Positions 7,781-15,820 of a stretch of 29,683 nucleotides of DNA are shown in pieces. The DNA is taken from the IMG/VR virus record IMGVR_UViG_3300010233_000188, positions 1 to 29,683 of that record; one strand, 5' to 3'. The stretch comes from a virus. Under the pieces are notes generated by a model, which saw only the letters and a program-made list of their open reading frames with translations, did not search any database and was not told the DNA's origin. The position numbers and the translations under genes were made by a program. The first letter of the stretch is position 1. Each line of letters opens with the position of its first letter.

Positions 7781-8830
7781 ATGTTTGCTGCATCACAAAA
7801 TACAAGCAATCTACCCCAGGCTACAATCACGTACTGGGATAAGTTGTTCAGGGAAAACCTGAAACAACAGACGCCATTCGTCGCTATCGCAGAAAGGCTG
7901 GATCAGCCAATGCACAGCGGCATCAACAGGGAACTGTTCCAATATGTTCCATTTCCAGGCAATCAGAACTTCACATCTGAAGGCGTTGTGTCAGCTCCTA
8001 TTGCTGCTCAGGTCATCTCGAAAGGTATGACTCTCGGCACTTTGGCTGATAACGTAACGTTCTCCAGCCTCTCGTTGGCTGCTGCTCTTGACGAGCCAGT
8101 TGTTAACGTTGGCCGTGAATTGGCTTATCGCCTCGGCGAATCCCTTTCTGGATTCACTCGCGCCATCTTCGATGCTGGCGTGTCCGTGGATCCTAGTGTC
8201 AGCGTAAAGCTGGCTGCAACTTCTCTAACCGTGTTCCAGACTATGGCACTGCAGAATCTTCGTAATGCCGTGCAGTCTCTAGCCGGTCGCGCAGTGAAAC
8301 CCTTCGATATGAAGAGCGGCACCTATGCGGGCGTAATTTCTCCCTTTGTGATTGGTGATGTCACCGCTCAGACGGGATCTAACTCGGTCAACGCTTCCCC
8401 TATCGACCTGTTGAAATATCAACCGGATGGTATCGCGAGGATGGATGAACTTGTCTCTGCTGATGTGACGGAAGTTATCGAATTTCCTTCCACCAGAATT
8501 AGATTCTTCCAGACCAATCTGGTAACCAACACACCCAACTACAATCCGGGTACTGGTGCAGTCACGGGCTTAACGGCTCTGCGCACTTACATCACGGGTC
8601 GCGATGGTGTATTCGCTCTGCGCCTTGGTGCACCGAATGACACTGAGTATGGTGATGGTAACTACCAGAACATCGATGTGCACATCCAGCAAAACGTTGG
8701 ACCGTCTAGTTACGATCCTTCTGGTTTGATCCCTGGTTTCTGCTCGTACAAAGTCAACTACACAGCATCGTTGGGTCCTGACCCGACGCTGCGTTACAGA
8801 TTGATCGATTCAGCATCCGCTGTGTCCTAA
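7781..8830 (+). CDS. Major capsid protein
   Basis: The gene follows the scaffold candidate, has one of the better ribosome binding sites in the window (CGAGGAAAC) and is followed by two terminators, as expected for a highly expressed late gene. At 349 residues it fits an HK97-fold coat. The N-terminal part (TITYWDKLFRENLKQQTPF, then RELFQYVPFPG) and the central helix (FQTMALQNLRNAVQSL) followed by the beta-rich YAGVISPFVIGDV segment resemble the N4 gp56-like coat family (hairpin arm, long spine helix, P-domain strand). I recall that pattern only loosely. Major capsid is well supported; the subfamily is tentative. Confidence 0.82.
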   Translation: MFAASQNTSNLPQATITYWDKLFRENLKQQTPFVAIAERLDQPMHSGINRELFQYVPFPGNQNFTSEGVVSAPIAAQVISKGMTLGTLADNVTFSSLSLAAALDEPVVNVGRELAYRLGESLSGFTRAIFDAGVSVDPSVSVKLAATSLTVFQTMALQNLRNAVQSLAGRAVKPFDMKSGTYAGVISPFVIGDVTAQTGSNSVNASPIDLLKYQPDGIARMDELVSADVTEVIEFPSTRIRFFQTNLVTNTPNYNPGTGAVTGLTALRTYITGRDGVFALRLGAPNDTEYGDGNYQNIDVHIQQNVGPSSYDPSGLIPGFCSYKVNYTASLGPDPTLRYRLIDSASAVS

Positions 8831-8852
8831 TCTTTCCTTGGGTGGCAACCTA

Positions 8853-8889
8853 GAAAAGTCTCCTATGAAAATGGGGGACTTTTCTTTTT
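8853..8889 (+). terminator. Intrinsic terminator after the capsid gene
   Basis: GAAAAGTCTCC (8853-8863) pairs with GGGGACTTTTC (8874-8884) with one G-U pair, around a 10-base loop, and runs into TTTTT. It starts 22 bases after the capsid stop and should define the 3' end of the head-gene transcript. Confidence 0.88.
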
Positions 8890-8934
8890 GTAGTATTAAT
8901 CAGAGTTGGTGTATTCGTTCATTTCATTCATGCA

Positions 8935-8967
8935 GGGATCGGCGCCATCGCCGATCCCCCTCCTTTT
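8935..8967 (+). terminator. Second GC-rich hairpin, probable terminator
   Basis: A perfect 10-bp stem GGGATCGGCG (8935-8944) and CGCCGATCCC (8949-8958) encloses the 4-base loop CCAT and is followed by CCTCCTTTT. The short, C-interrupted T run makes it a weaker terminator than the one 80 bases upstream. It could alternatively protect the 3' end of the capsid message or be a leader structure for the gene at 8994. Confidence 0.6.
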
Positions 8968-8993
8968 AGCTAGGGGATCTATTTGTAGACCCT

Positions 8994-9677
8994 ATGCTTC
9001 CTAAAATTCAACACAATCCCTACAATGACAATTGTGCATGCCGTCGATGCACGAGCGATCCCACAGCAGATTACGCAAAAGAGGTCATGGGACTACGACC
9101 AGAAGAACGCGATCCTATGCTCCTTGCAGCAATGCAAGATCTGGAACAGGCCACCCGTCACCGCAAATCCTCCTCTGAAACTGAAGAAGCTTTGTGCCAA
9201 CAGAAGGAATTGTCCTTCTCTCAGACCAGGGAGTACCGCTGGCTACAAATGGATGATTACCGGGATCAAAAATCCAGATTGATATTTCCCCAGCATTCTT
9301 CAAAGTTCCTCAACACGCTGAGAGAGGTGGCTCCTAACCTCCAGGCTGAGTATCGCGGTGGAGTTTACCGTGGGTTGCTCGCTCTTTATGTGCTACCGAG
9401 ATTCCCTGCTTTGCAGGATGATGGAACATACCAGAAGATTCCTGTATTTGCTACCGGGGTGCAAGCCGGGATGATGCCAGCATATTCAGTTGTCCGTTTT
9501 GATCACCATGCTCTCCCTACAAATGAAGCCTATCGAGGATATTGGACTGTCCTCATACGTCTTATTCTAGATGGGCACATTACCGAAGAACAAGCATACC
9601 AGGGGTGGGGACGGCCACCTGGCCCTGCTGGTGAAAAGACACGAGCTTTGCTCTACAATTTCCGCAATACAAAATAA
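8994..9677 (+). CDS. Hypothetical phage protein with N-terminal Cys cluster
   Basis: The 227-residue product is not assigned to a function. It begins MLPKIQHNPYNDNCACRRCT with three Cys (C14, C16, C19), which could bind a metal although a fourth ligand is not obvious. A charged helical stretch follows (residues ~40-90), then a more globular region with YRGGVYRGLLALYVLPRFPA and, near the end, AYRGYWTVLIRLILDGHIT. It is the first gene after the capsid terminators, so it needs its own promoter or read-through; I could not find a convincing -35/-10. The ribosome binding site is weak. A late structural or assembly role is inferred from position only. Confidence 0.7.
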   Translation: MLPKIQHNPYNDNCACRRCTSDPTADYAKEVMGLRPEERDPMLLAAMQDLEQATRHRKSSSETEEALCQQKELSFSQTREYRWLQMDDYRDQKSRLIFPQHSSKFLNTLREVAPNLQAEYRGGVYRGLLALYVLPRFPALQDDGTYQKIPVFATGVQAGMMPAYSVVRFDHHALPTNEAYRGYWTVLIRLILDGHITEEQAYQGWGRPPGPAGEKTRALLYNFRNTK

Positions 9678-9704
9678 CAAATCCATTTACAAGGAACAAC
9701 AAAC

Positions 9705-10271
9705 ATGTCAACAGAACCAAAGAAAAAGACCTCAGAAGAAATTGATTTAGAGATGAAGCTTCTGCTTTTGGAAGAAGCGCAACTCAAAGTCCAGACCCTC
9801 AAAATCGACAACGAAACCAAGAAGATGAATGAAGCCAGTCGTTTAGATGTAGCTCGTGGAAACGGAGTCATCCTAGAAGATGCTGCCCGTGTGAATAAAG
9901 GCAAATCATCCATTTGCACACATCGCAAGGGTGGCACAGATTTAAACGGGCTGGATGGTAATGGCGACTCATCGGAGTACGCTGTGTGGAAAGTCCAGTG
10001 GTTTGACAACACCACATGGATCCGCTGCCTTCGCTGCGGGAAGACTTGGAAGCCTGTACGTTTGGAGCAATTCACTAATGCTGTGGATTTCCGGGGCAAC
10101 AAAGTGTACGCTGCTGCTGCTGAAGCGAAAGAAGCATTTGAAGAGGCTCGTCGGGAATACCGCGAGGCTTGCGCTTTCTCTACAAAGAATCAAACTGGTG
10201 GAACGGCGTCAGTAACTGTTATCAACAAAGAGAAGTGGAATACTATCATGGATGGTATTGATCTCCGCTAA
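9705..10271 (+). CDS. Zinc-ribbon-like hypothetical protein
   Basis: The ATG follows AAGGAAC. The protein (188 residues) has an N-terminal coiled-coil-like helix (about residues 8-48, Glu/Lys/Leu-rich), then a probable zinc-binding core made of C71 and H73 (ICTHRKGG) and C108/C111 (RCLRCGKTW). The CxH...CxxC arrangement with the following Trp is typical of small zinc ribbons. A second helical stretch (YAAAAEAKEAFEEARREYRE) follows. I recall similar 'C-H--GG ... W-RC--CG--W' proteins among phage structural clusters without a defined role. It could bind nucleic acid or be a small structural or assembly factor. Confidence 0.7.
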   Translation: MSTEPKKKTSEEIDLEMKLLLLEEAQLKVQTLKIDNETKKMNEASRLDVARGNGVILEDAARVNKGKSSICTHRKGGTDLNGLDGNGDSSEYAVWKVQWFDNTTWIRCLRCGKTWKPVRLEQFTNAVDFRGNKVYAAAAEAKEAFEEARREYREACAFSTKNQTGGTASVTVINKEKWNTIMDGIDLR

Positions 10272-10348
10272 AGACGAGAGCTCAGCAGGGTAGCAATACC
10301 TGGGTCTCCTCTCTTACTGTGGTAGAGCTGGGATCCACAGGATAATTT

Positions 10349-11428
10349 ATGGCTAATTCGACATACAAATTGCAAGATATCCTAAGAGATGCTCAGAGAA
10401 ATGCTGATTGCGCTCCCTCCCTGAGCACAGGTGGATCTAGCGATCAGCCAATCCTTAGTATTGCGGACGATGTGATGACGGCCTTGATTCAGGGTGGTCC
10501 CAATGGCGAGAGCATGAATTGGAAGTGGAATCGTCTTCTAGTCGCTCCCTTCCCAACCATAACCTATCAGCAAGACTATGCCACAAACACATTCAATTGT
10601 GCTTGGTTGGAATATTGCTGGATGGTTGATGTCAATTCCACAATGACTCCCAAACGTCAGATAAGATTGGAAGTTCGCACGGATCTGGAAGAGAGCTACA
10701 TCCCCGGATCTTGGCAAGCAAAAATCTGTTGGCTTCCTAACAGCCAACTTAAGTATGGAGTGTGGGGAGAAGCATCTCTGCTCAACACCGACGGTCAGGT
10801 CAACCCCGGCCCTGGTGTTGTGTACACCAATCCTGTTGGCACAGCCGGATTGACTCCTGTGAATCCTATCACACAAGTTTTTGATGCTGCCACAGGAACC
10901 TACTGGGTGGTCACGACCTATGGAACATGCGGCAATACTGCTCCCGTGTGGAATCCCACTCCTACATATCCCAGTGTAGCTAATCCAGCAGCTGTCGCAT
11001 CAACTGTAACGGATGGCACCACAGTTTGGACTGCTATTAACCCTGATGGGCAGGGTTGGCGCTTGTCCCCCGTTCCCAGTCAGACATCGGTTGTCTGGTT
11101 GATACATCCTGTTGCTCAAAAATACCCTGTACGTTTCATGTCTTTATCACAATCTCTGGACCCTGTCCCGGACAATTTTGTTTCTTATTTCAAAGCTGGA
11201 GTCTTTGCTATGTGTCACGGTAGAAACCCTGACATGAAGATCCGAAAGAAATACGAAATGGAATACCAGATGTGGCTCAAGAGTTTGGATCTTGCTGCTA
11301 AAGCAGGACAGCGGGAGACACAAGATTATGGATTCATCCCTGGTGGTGCTTGCATGGATGTCAGTGGCGGATCTTGGGTGACTTCGGCAGCTTGGCCGTA
11401 CCCTGGTAGCCCATTTGGTGGTTTCTAA
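10349..11428 (+). CDS. Head-tail adaptor-like structural protein with inserted repeat domain
   Basis: The 359-residue product aligns by eye with the product at 11592-12308: WKWNRLLVAPFPTITYQQDY versus WPWNRQVITFNTVIGQQDY, GWRLSPVP versus TFRLMPVP, and PVPDNFVSYFKAGVFAMCH versus PIPDRLSQIYTWGFLSLMY. Between these blocks it carries an extra ~90-residue segment (about residues 145-235) ending in APVWNPTPTYPS and TVTDGTTVWTAINPDG, the same repeat type found in the large tail protein downstream. Position after the head genes and before a nozzle-like gene suggests an adaptor or connector role, as for podovirus gp4/gp11-type proteins; that is inference. The stop overlaps the next start as TAATG. Confidence 0.7.
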   Translation: MANSTYKLQDILRDAQRNADCAPSLSTGGSSDQPILSIADDVMTALIQGGPNGESMNWKWNRLLVAPFPTITYQQDYATNTFNCAWLEYCWMVDVNSTMTPKRQIRLEVRTDLEESYIPGSWQAKICWLPNSQLKYGVWGEASLLNTDGQVNPGPGVVYTNPVGTAGLTPVNPITQVFDAATGTYWVVTTYGTCGNTAPVWNPTPTYPSVANPAAVASTVTDGTTVWTAINPDGQGWRLSPVPSQTSVVWLIHPVAQKYPVRFMSLSQSLDPVPDNFVSYFKAGVFAMCHGRNPDMKIRKKYEMEYQMWLKSLDLAAKAGQRETQDYGFIPGGACMDVSGGSWVTSAAWPYPGSPFGGF

Positions 11429-11592
11429 TGTGGGGCGTATACAAAATGCCTGATCTTACATTTCACGTGGTTCCAACAGTGGGAAAGACTGACACCGTTG
11501 CTCCTCCTCATATTTTATCAAAGAGTTGTGTTTGTAACCCTCGTTTAGAGGAAACGCTGAGAAACACTTTTGTGCATGAGGAAATTAATTAA
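11428..11592 (+). CDS. Small conserved phage protein with CxCxP motif (54 aa)
   Basis: The ATG overlaps the upstream stop (TAATG) and the stop overlaps the next ATG (TAATG), so it is embedded between the two adaptor-like genes. The product starts MWGVYKMPDLTFHVVP, has CVCNP at residues 34-38 and ends in VHEEIN. The layout 'W-V----D---HVVP------H-----C-C-P-----------VH----' matches a very common short phage protein found in tail-gene clusters. No function is known to me. Paired Cys and spaced His suggest metal binding, which is inferred. Confidence 0.75.
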   Translation: MWGVYKMPDLTFHVVPTVGKTDTVAPPHILSKSCVCNPRLEETLRNTFVHEEIN

Positions 11593-12308
11593 TGCCTAGC
11601 ATCATCCAACTCGGGAAGACAATGACGTTTGCCTCCGCTAACTGCTGGGGACGATCCTTTACTACATATCCCGGTGATGAGCCGGCATTGACAGCTGCTA
11701 ATCTGGTTAAGCAGACCATGCTGTCAGCTCCATTTGTTTGGCCCTGGAATCGTCAAGTCATCACTTTTAACACAGTGATAGGACAACAAGATTATGTTGA
11801 AGCTGTTTCTACGTTTGGTTGGATTGAAAGTGCATCATTCCAGGACACTGGTGTAACTCCTCACAAATGGAGACAGATGGGGAATCGCATCTCTTTAGAG
11901 TTGGATAGCACAGCCGGACAACCGGACAAAATTGCTGCCCAGTTGGATGACAACACCGGAAACATCACATTCCGTTTAATGCCCGTCCCCGATGCTGTGT
12001 ATCCAATCAGCGTCACGATACAGAAGAATCCCGTGTTATTTACAGCCACAACTGATACGTGGACACCAATTCCAGATCGTCTATCTCAAATTTACACCTG
12101 GGGATTCCTCTCGCTTATGTACCTGTTTTCTGATGATCCACGATTCGCCTCTGCGAACCAGAAGTTCATTGCTAATCTCTTGGCTGTTGCCCAAGGATTG
12201 ACTGACACACAGGTAAATATTTTCCTAAACGACTGGGCCAGCATCACTGGTGATCCGCAAGTTCGAGAGGCGCGACTCCAGCAAGCTCATGGCGCTAGAG
12301 GAGTCTAA
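11592..12308 (+). CDS. Head-tail adaptor-like structural protein
   Basis: The 238-residue product shares its core with the protein encoded at 10349-11428 but lacks the inserted repeat segment, so it looks like the basic form of the fold. Conserved blocks are the WPWNRQ...GQQDY segment, the TPHKWRQMGNRISLELD strand pair, the RLMPVPDAVYPI strand, and the C-terminal helices (PDRLSQIYTWGFLSLMYLF, KFIANLLAVAQGL). Proteins of this size and pattern usually lie between capsid and nozzle/tail-tube genes in podovirus-like genomes. I call it adaptor-like on that ground. GAGGAG near its end serves as the ribosome binding site for the next gene. Confidence 0.72.
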   Translation: MPSIIQLGKTMTFASANCWGRSFTTYPGDEPALTAANLVKQTMLSAPFVWPWNRQVITFNTVIGQQDYVEAVSTFGWIESASFQDTGVTPHKWRQMGNRISLELDSTAGQPDKIAAQLDDNTGNITFRLMPVPDAVYPISVTIQKNPVLFTATTDTWTPIPDRLSQIYTWGFLSLMYLFSDDPRFASANQKFIANLLAVAQGLTDTQVNIFLNDWASITGDPQVREARLQQAHGARGV

Positions 12309-12310
12309 GA

Positions 12311-15300
12311 ATGTCTAATCCGCTGCAACCCAGTGGCGCCCAGGCCCAGAAACCCACAAGATTTGCTCCTCTTTGGTCCAATGAGTTCTTCTCCGGTTTA
12401 TGGACACAAAGATCTCCTTTGCGAGATGCTGCTACTCCATTTCTATATGGAAAATTCTACGGTGCCACTCGTTATGAGTCATTAATAGATGGTCTGAATG
12501 TAGAGATCAGTCCTCGGCTCACTTTGATTCGACGTCCAGGAAATTCTGTTTACAATTCCCAAACATTCACGGATGTCACTCGCTTCTATGACTTTCGTGC
12601 GTTCAGTGATGATGAGGAGATTATCCACACCATTGTGGATACAGCAGCAGCTGTGTATGATGGCACTGGACCAGCCACTCAACTTCTACTCAAGAACAAG
12701 CAGCCTTCTGCCGGGAAGACTTCTTTCGTGGGCGTGGGCGAGAACCTCTACATGGGTGATGGAACTGCTACTGCTCAGTGGCAGCAATCTGTAAGCACAT
12801 GGCAACCCTACACTGTGTTTGATACATCAAACTTCATTGTTGACACAAACAATTCCATTCAAAAGTCTCTGGGATTAACTGCAGCCATTGTTGATCTACA
12901 ATTAAATGACAACATCCTCACAGTTGATTACAATTCCTCCCTGCAGTTATTCAACGTTGGCGACACCATAAATCTTATAGATTTGACGGTGGCACCACAG
13001 TTCAATGATTTGTCCTTCACTGTTGTAACAGCTGCAGCTGGGACTTTGACTGCCGCCGTTGGACACCCAGGTTTGGGGATTGCCTTTTTGGAGACAGGTT
13101 ATGTGTTCAACACGGCTGTCCCCGGAACCACAGGAGGAACTCAACCCACTTGGAACAGCATCCTTAACGATGTGACTTTGGACGGGACACAAGGATGGCG
13201 CTGCAGAGGGAGCAGCGTTATGAATTGGGGATTGAAAGCTCCTCTGGTTGCTCCTGTTGTGGCTAACGCAGTAAACACAACTTATCCTGTTTGGGCCGCG
13301 AACACTTATTACAATCCCGGATTGACAATTGTTGATAGCAATGGAAATATTCAGACTCTTACTCATGATGGCACTGCGGGAGGTATGCAGCCTAGTTGGA
13401 ATGCTACTCCTGGTGGCACCACCACGGATGGAGGAGCAACCTGGACTAATGGCGGTACCGCGACGCGGCAAACAAATCATGCTTATGCCGTTGGGGATCT
13501 CATCTCTGTCAGTTGGAGTCAAACCATAACAGTTGATTTGGGAGGAGCAGGTGCTCAGAACAGCGATATTCTTCTGCTTCCCAATGCTCAGCCAGGCAAT
13601 GATACGGGACTGACCAAGGCGGTCAGCTACTCTTATGTCGTGACTTTTACTGACATTTTCAAATGCATTATTGAAGGCCGTAGTAGCGCAAGCGCCACCG
13701 GTGTCATCCCCTGGGTTAGTGGCACTGGCAGTACCGTTAGTGATGGCACAGTTATGTGGCAAAATGCTGGTGTGTCCTCAACTTGGCTAACGGCCAACGG
13801 AGGAGCATCTTTAGCGAGTACACCATTGGTGCTGGAGACACAAATCGTCGACAGTAATGGAAATCTTCAGACAATCACGGTCCCCGGCGTCACCGGAGCC
13901 ACGGCTCCTGCTTGGAGCAACGTGCTTGGCGGCACGACAGTGGATAACACCGCGACATGGTCTACAGGGACAGCTGTTGAGGCTGGGAATTCTTTTCCCT
14001 GGGTTTATGGATACACATTTGCAAGTACAGTTACTGAGGATGAAAGCAGCATGTCTCCTATCAGTTCTCCTATTGTGCTGCAGGCAGGGAACTTCATTCA
14101 AATTTCAGGATCCGTCAGCACAGAAATCCCGGCTGATGTTGTTAGGATTTACCGCAGCGTGCAAAATACCACAGCTCCCTTGTTCCGGCTAGCGGAGATC
14201 CCTCTCCCACTTAGAGTAGGGAGCAATATTATCCCAGACAGTGACGGTACAGCACTCACCTGGACTTTTGAAGGGCAGGGTATGACCTTTGTTGCCAACG
14301 ATGGAGCTAACACTGGAGGAGCATGGGAAGTAACGGGTGTGGGGTTGCCCTTGATCGCTTCAGCATTCTCTACCCCGTTTGTAGTTGTTCCAGGGAACAC
14401 ATACACATTTTCAGCTTATTCTCAACACACAGGAGCTTCCGGTGGGACTCCCGTCTGGTCTGTGCTCAGTGCGGATAGACTGACTTCTTATGCAAGTTTT
14501 TCGGGATATGTTGCCACTCCATTCCGTCAAAGCGTGACTTTCACAGTTCCTGGTGGTGTAACGCAAGTTGTTATTGGTGTTGCTGTTGCTGGGACTACTC
14601 CCTCAGCCGGGGCAGTGCTGACTTTCTCAAATCCCCAGTTCGAATCCGGAGGTAGCGCGACAGTATATCGTGCCACGTCTCCTTTGGCTGGTGGAGGCAA
14701 CTGGAACTATGCCGATACATCCACCGATTTGGATTTGAACCAATTTATTGAAGGACCCATTGCAGGAGCTAATAATCCTCCCCTACAAAAACTCAACCAT
14801 CTGACCTTTCACCTTGATCGCGTATTTGGTGCGGTTGGACGCACAGTTTATTACAGCGGAGGTCCGGATACACTAACGGGCAACGGTAACTCTGCCTTTC
14901 CACCCCTCAGCAAATTTACTTATCCCAGTGCTGTCACTAAACTGTGGCCCAGCACCTTTGGATTGCTTGTGTTCACCACTGCGGATATATACGTGATCAG
15001 TGGACAGGGCACCCAGTCCTCTATCCTTTTCAGTGCTCCCTATTTACCTGGATCAGGTCTTCTTAGTGAAGATTGCTTTGCTATGAGTGGGTCATTGGCA
15101 TACATATTCACCAGCGATAGACAGCTCTTGACGTTGGATCCTGCCTCTGGACTGGCTGAACCGGGATTCCCCATCGGAGATCAACTTAAGAATTTTGATC
15201 CGAAAAATGCATACTTAGCATGGCTTATCAATGGTGATGACAAGGGTCTATTCATTGCTGATGGAAGCACTGGATGGTTCCGGTTAAATCCCACCCCAGC

Positions 15301-15820
15301 GCCCGAAGTCGGCTACACGTGGTCTCCAAAGGCAACCATCGTTGCTGCGGGAGGTTGTGGAGCAATCGGTGTGTCAGAGATCACTCCCGGAAATCGTCGT
15401 TTGCTTGTTGGTCCTATAAATTCTGGACCAATCCTCGAAAGAGATTTGTCTGTTAACAGCGATGATGGAGTCGCATATGGAGCGACAGCAACAGCAGGTA
15501 GCATTGTGCAGGCTGTCCCGGGGCAAATCGCAGTACCCGTGTTTGTTGCGGCAGATGAAATTGCTGTGGGAACAAAAGTTGGAATTGGTGTGCTCCTGGA
15601 TGAAATTAATGGAACATTCCTTAATTTGTCTCGGGCGGTGAATGATCCCCCAGGATTTGCGCCTTCATCCAGTTTGTACAGCAACCGCTATTATTTGAGC
15701 GAGACTGGTGAACCTCAAGAATGCCGCCATATGCAGGTAAAATTTACCTGGATAGCGGAAGATCATCCAAATGAGCTGCTTTCCTTTACCTTATTTGCGG
15801 GATTTTATCAAGAGGCTTAA
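12311..15820 (+). CDS. Large tail nozzle/hub-like protein with inserted repeats and CBM-like domain
   Basis: At 1169 residues this is the largest gene here. The N-terminus (LWSNEFFSGLWTQRSPLRD, then RYESLIDGLNVEIS and YDFRAFSDDEE) and the C-terminal block (LDRVFGAVGRTVYYSGGPD, LLVFTTADIYVISG) resemble tail nozzle/tubular-B-type proteins of podoviruses. Between them lie at least four units of a W-G-T-DG-W repeat (about residues 267-301, 338-385, 460-488, 510-557), a Fn3-like segment (VRIYRSVQNTT) and a ~160-residue jelly-roll-like, CBM-type region (about 633-795) that interrupts it. Repeat and CBM modules may touch the cell surface. SD GAGGAG lies upstream; the gene starts two bases after the previous stop. 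Confidence 0.75.
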   Translation: MSNPLQPSGAQAQKPTRFAPLWSNEFFSGLWTQRSPLRDAATPFLYGKFYGATRYESLIDGLNVEISPRLTLIRRPGNSVYNSQTFTDVTRFYDFRAFSDDEEIIHTIVDTAAAVYDGTGPATQLLLKNKQPSAGKTSFVGVGENLYMGDGTATAQWQQSVSTWQPYTVFDTSNFIVDTNNSIQKSLGLTAAIVDLQLNDNILTVDYNSSLQLFNVGDTINLIDLTVAPQFNDLSFTVVTAAAGTLTAAVGHPGLGIAFLETGYVFNTAVPGTTGGTQPTWNSILNDVTLDGTQGWRCRGSSVMNWGLKAPLVAPVVANAVNTTYPVWAANTYYNPGLTIVDSNGNIQTLTHDGTAGGMQPSWNATPGGTTTDGGATWTNGGTATRQTNHAYAVGDLISVSWSQTITVDLGGAGAQNSDILLLPNAQPGNDTGLTKAVSYSYVVTFTDIFKCIIEGRSSASATGVIPWVSGTGSTVSDGTVMWQNAGVSSTWLTANGGASLASTPLVLETQIVDSNGNLQTITVPGVTGATAPAWSNVLGGTTVDNTATWSTGTAVEAGNSFPWVYGYTFASTVTEDESSMSPISSPIVLQAGNFIQISGSVSTEIPADVVRIYRSVQNTTAPLFRLAEIPLPLRVGSNIIPDSDGTALTWTFEGQGMTFVANDGANTGGAWEVTGVGLPLIASAFSTPFVVVPGNTYTFSAYSQHTGASGGTPVWSVLSADRLTSYASFSGYVATPFRQSVTFTVPGGVTQVVIGVAVAGTTPSAGAVLTFSNPQFESGGSATVYRATSPLAGGGNWNYADTSTDLDLNQFIEGPIAGANNPPLQKLNHLTFHLDRVFGAVGRTVYYSGGPDTLTGNGNSAFPPLSKFTYPSAVTKLWPSTFGLLVFTTADIYVISGQGTQSSILFSAPYLPGSGLLSEDCFAMSGSLAYIFTSDRQLLTLDPASGLAEPGFPIGDQLKNFDPKNAYLAWLINGDDKGLFIADGSTGWFRLNPTPAPEVGYTWSPKATIVAAGGCGAIGVSEITPGNRRLLVGPINSGPILERDLSVNSDDGVAYGATATAGSIVQAVPGQIAVPVFVAADEIAVGTKVGIGVLLDEINGTFLNLSRAVNDPPGFAPSSSLYSNRYYLSETGEPQECRHMQVKFTWIAEDHPNELLSFTLFAGFYQEA
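13110..13980 (+). repeat. Diverged protein-level repeats inside the tail gene
   Basis: Two copies are close enough to see at DNA level: about 13325-13460 and 13841-13975, each encoding IVDSNGN-x-QT-x-T followed by P-x-W, GGTT-x-D and ATW. Two more diverged units lie at about 13113-13215 (GGTQPTWN ... TLDGTQGW) and 13690-13775 (VIPWVSG ... VSDGTVMW). A fifth unit occurs in the gene at 10349 (about 10922-11047). Such units are common in phage tail and fibre proteins and mark duplication and exchange between genes. Confidence 0.75.

Noticed and set aside
12947-13762. Long minus-strand open frame (271 codons) opposite the large tail gene
   Set aside because: It lies wholly antisense to a well-supported gene, has no ribosome binding site and gives a Cys/Ser/Ile-rich low-complexity product typical of antisense shadows.
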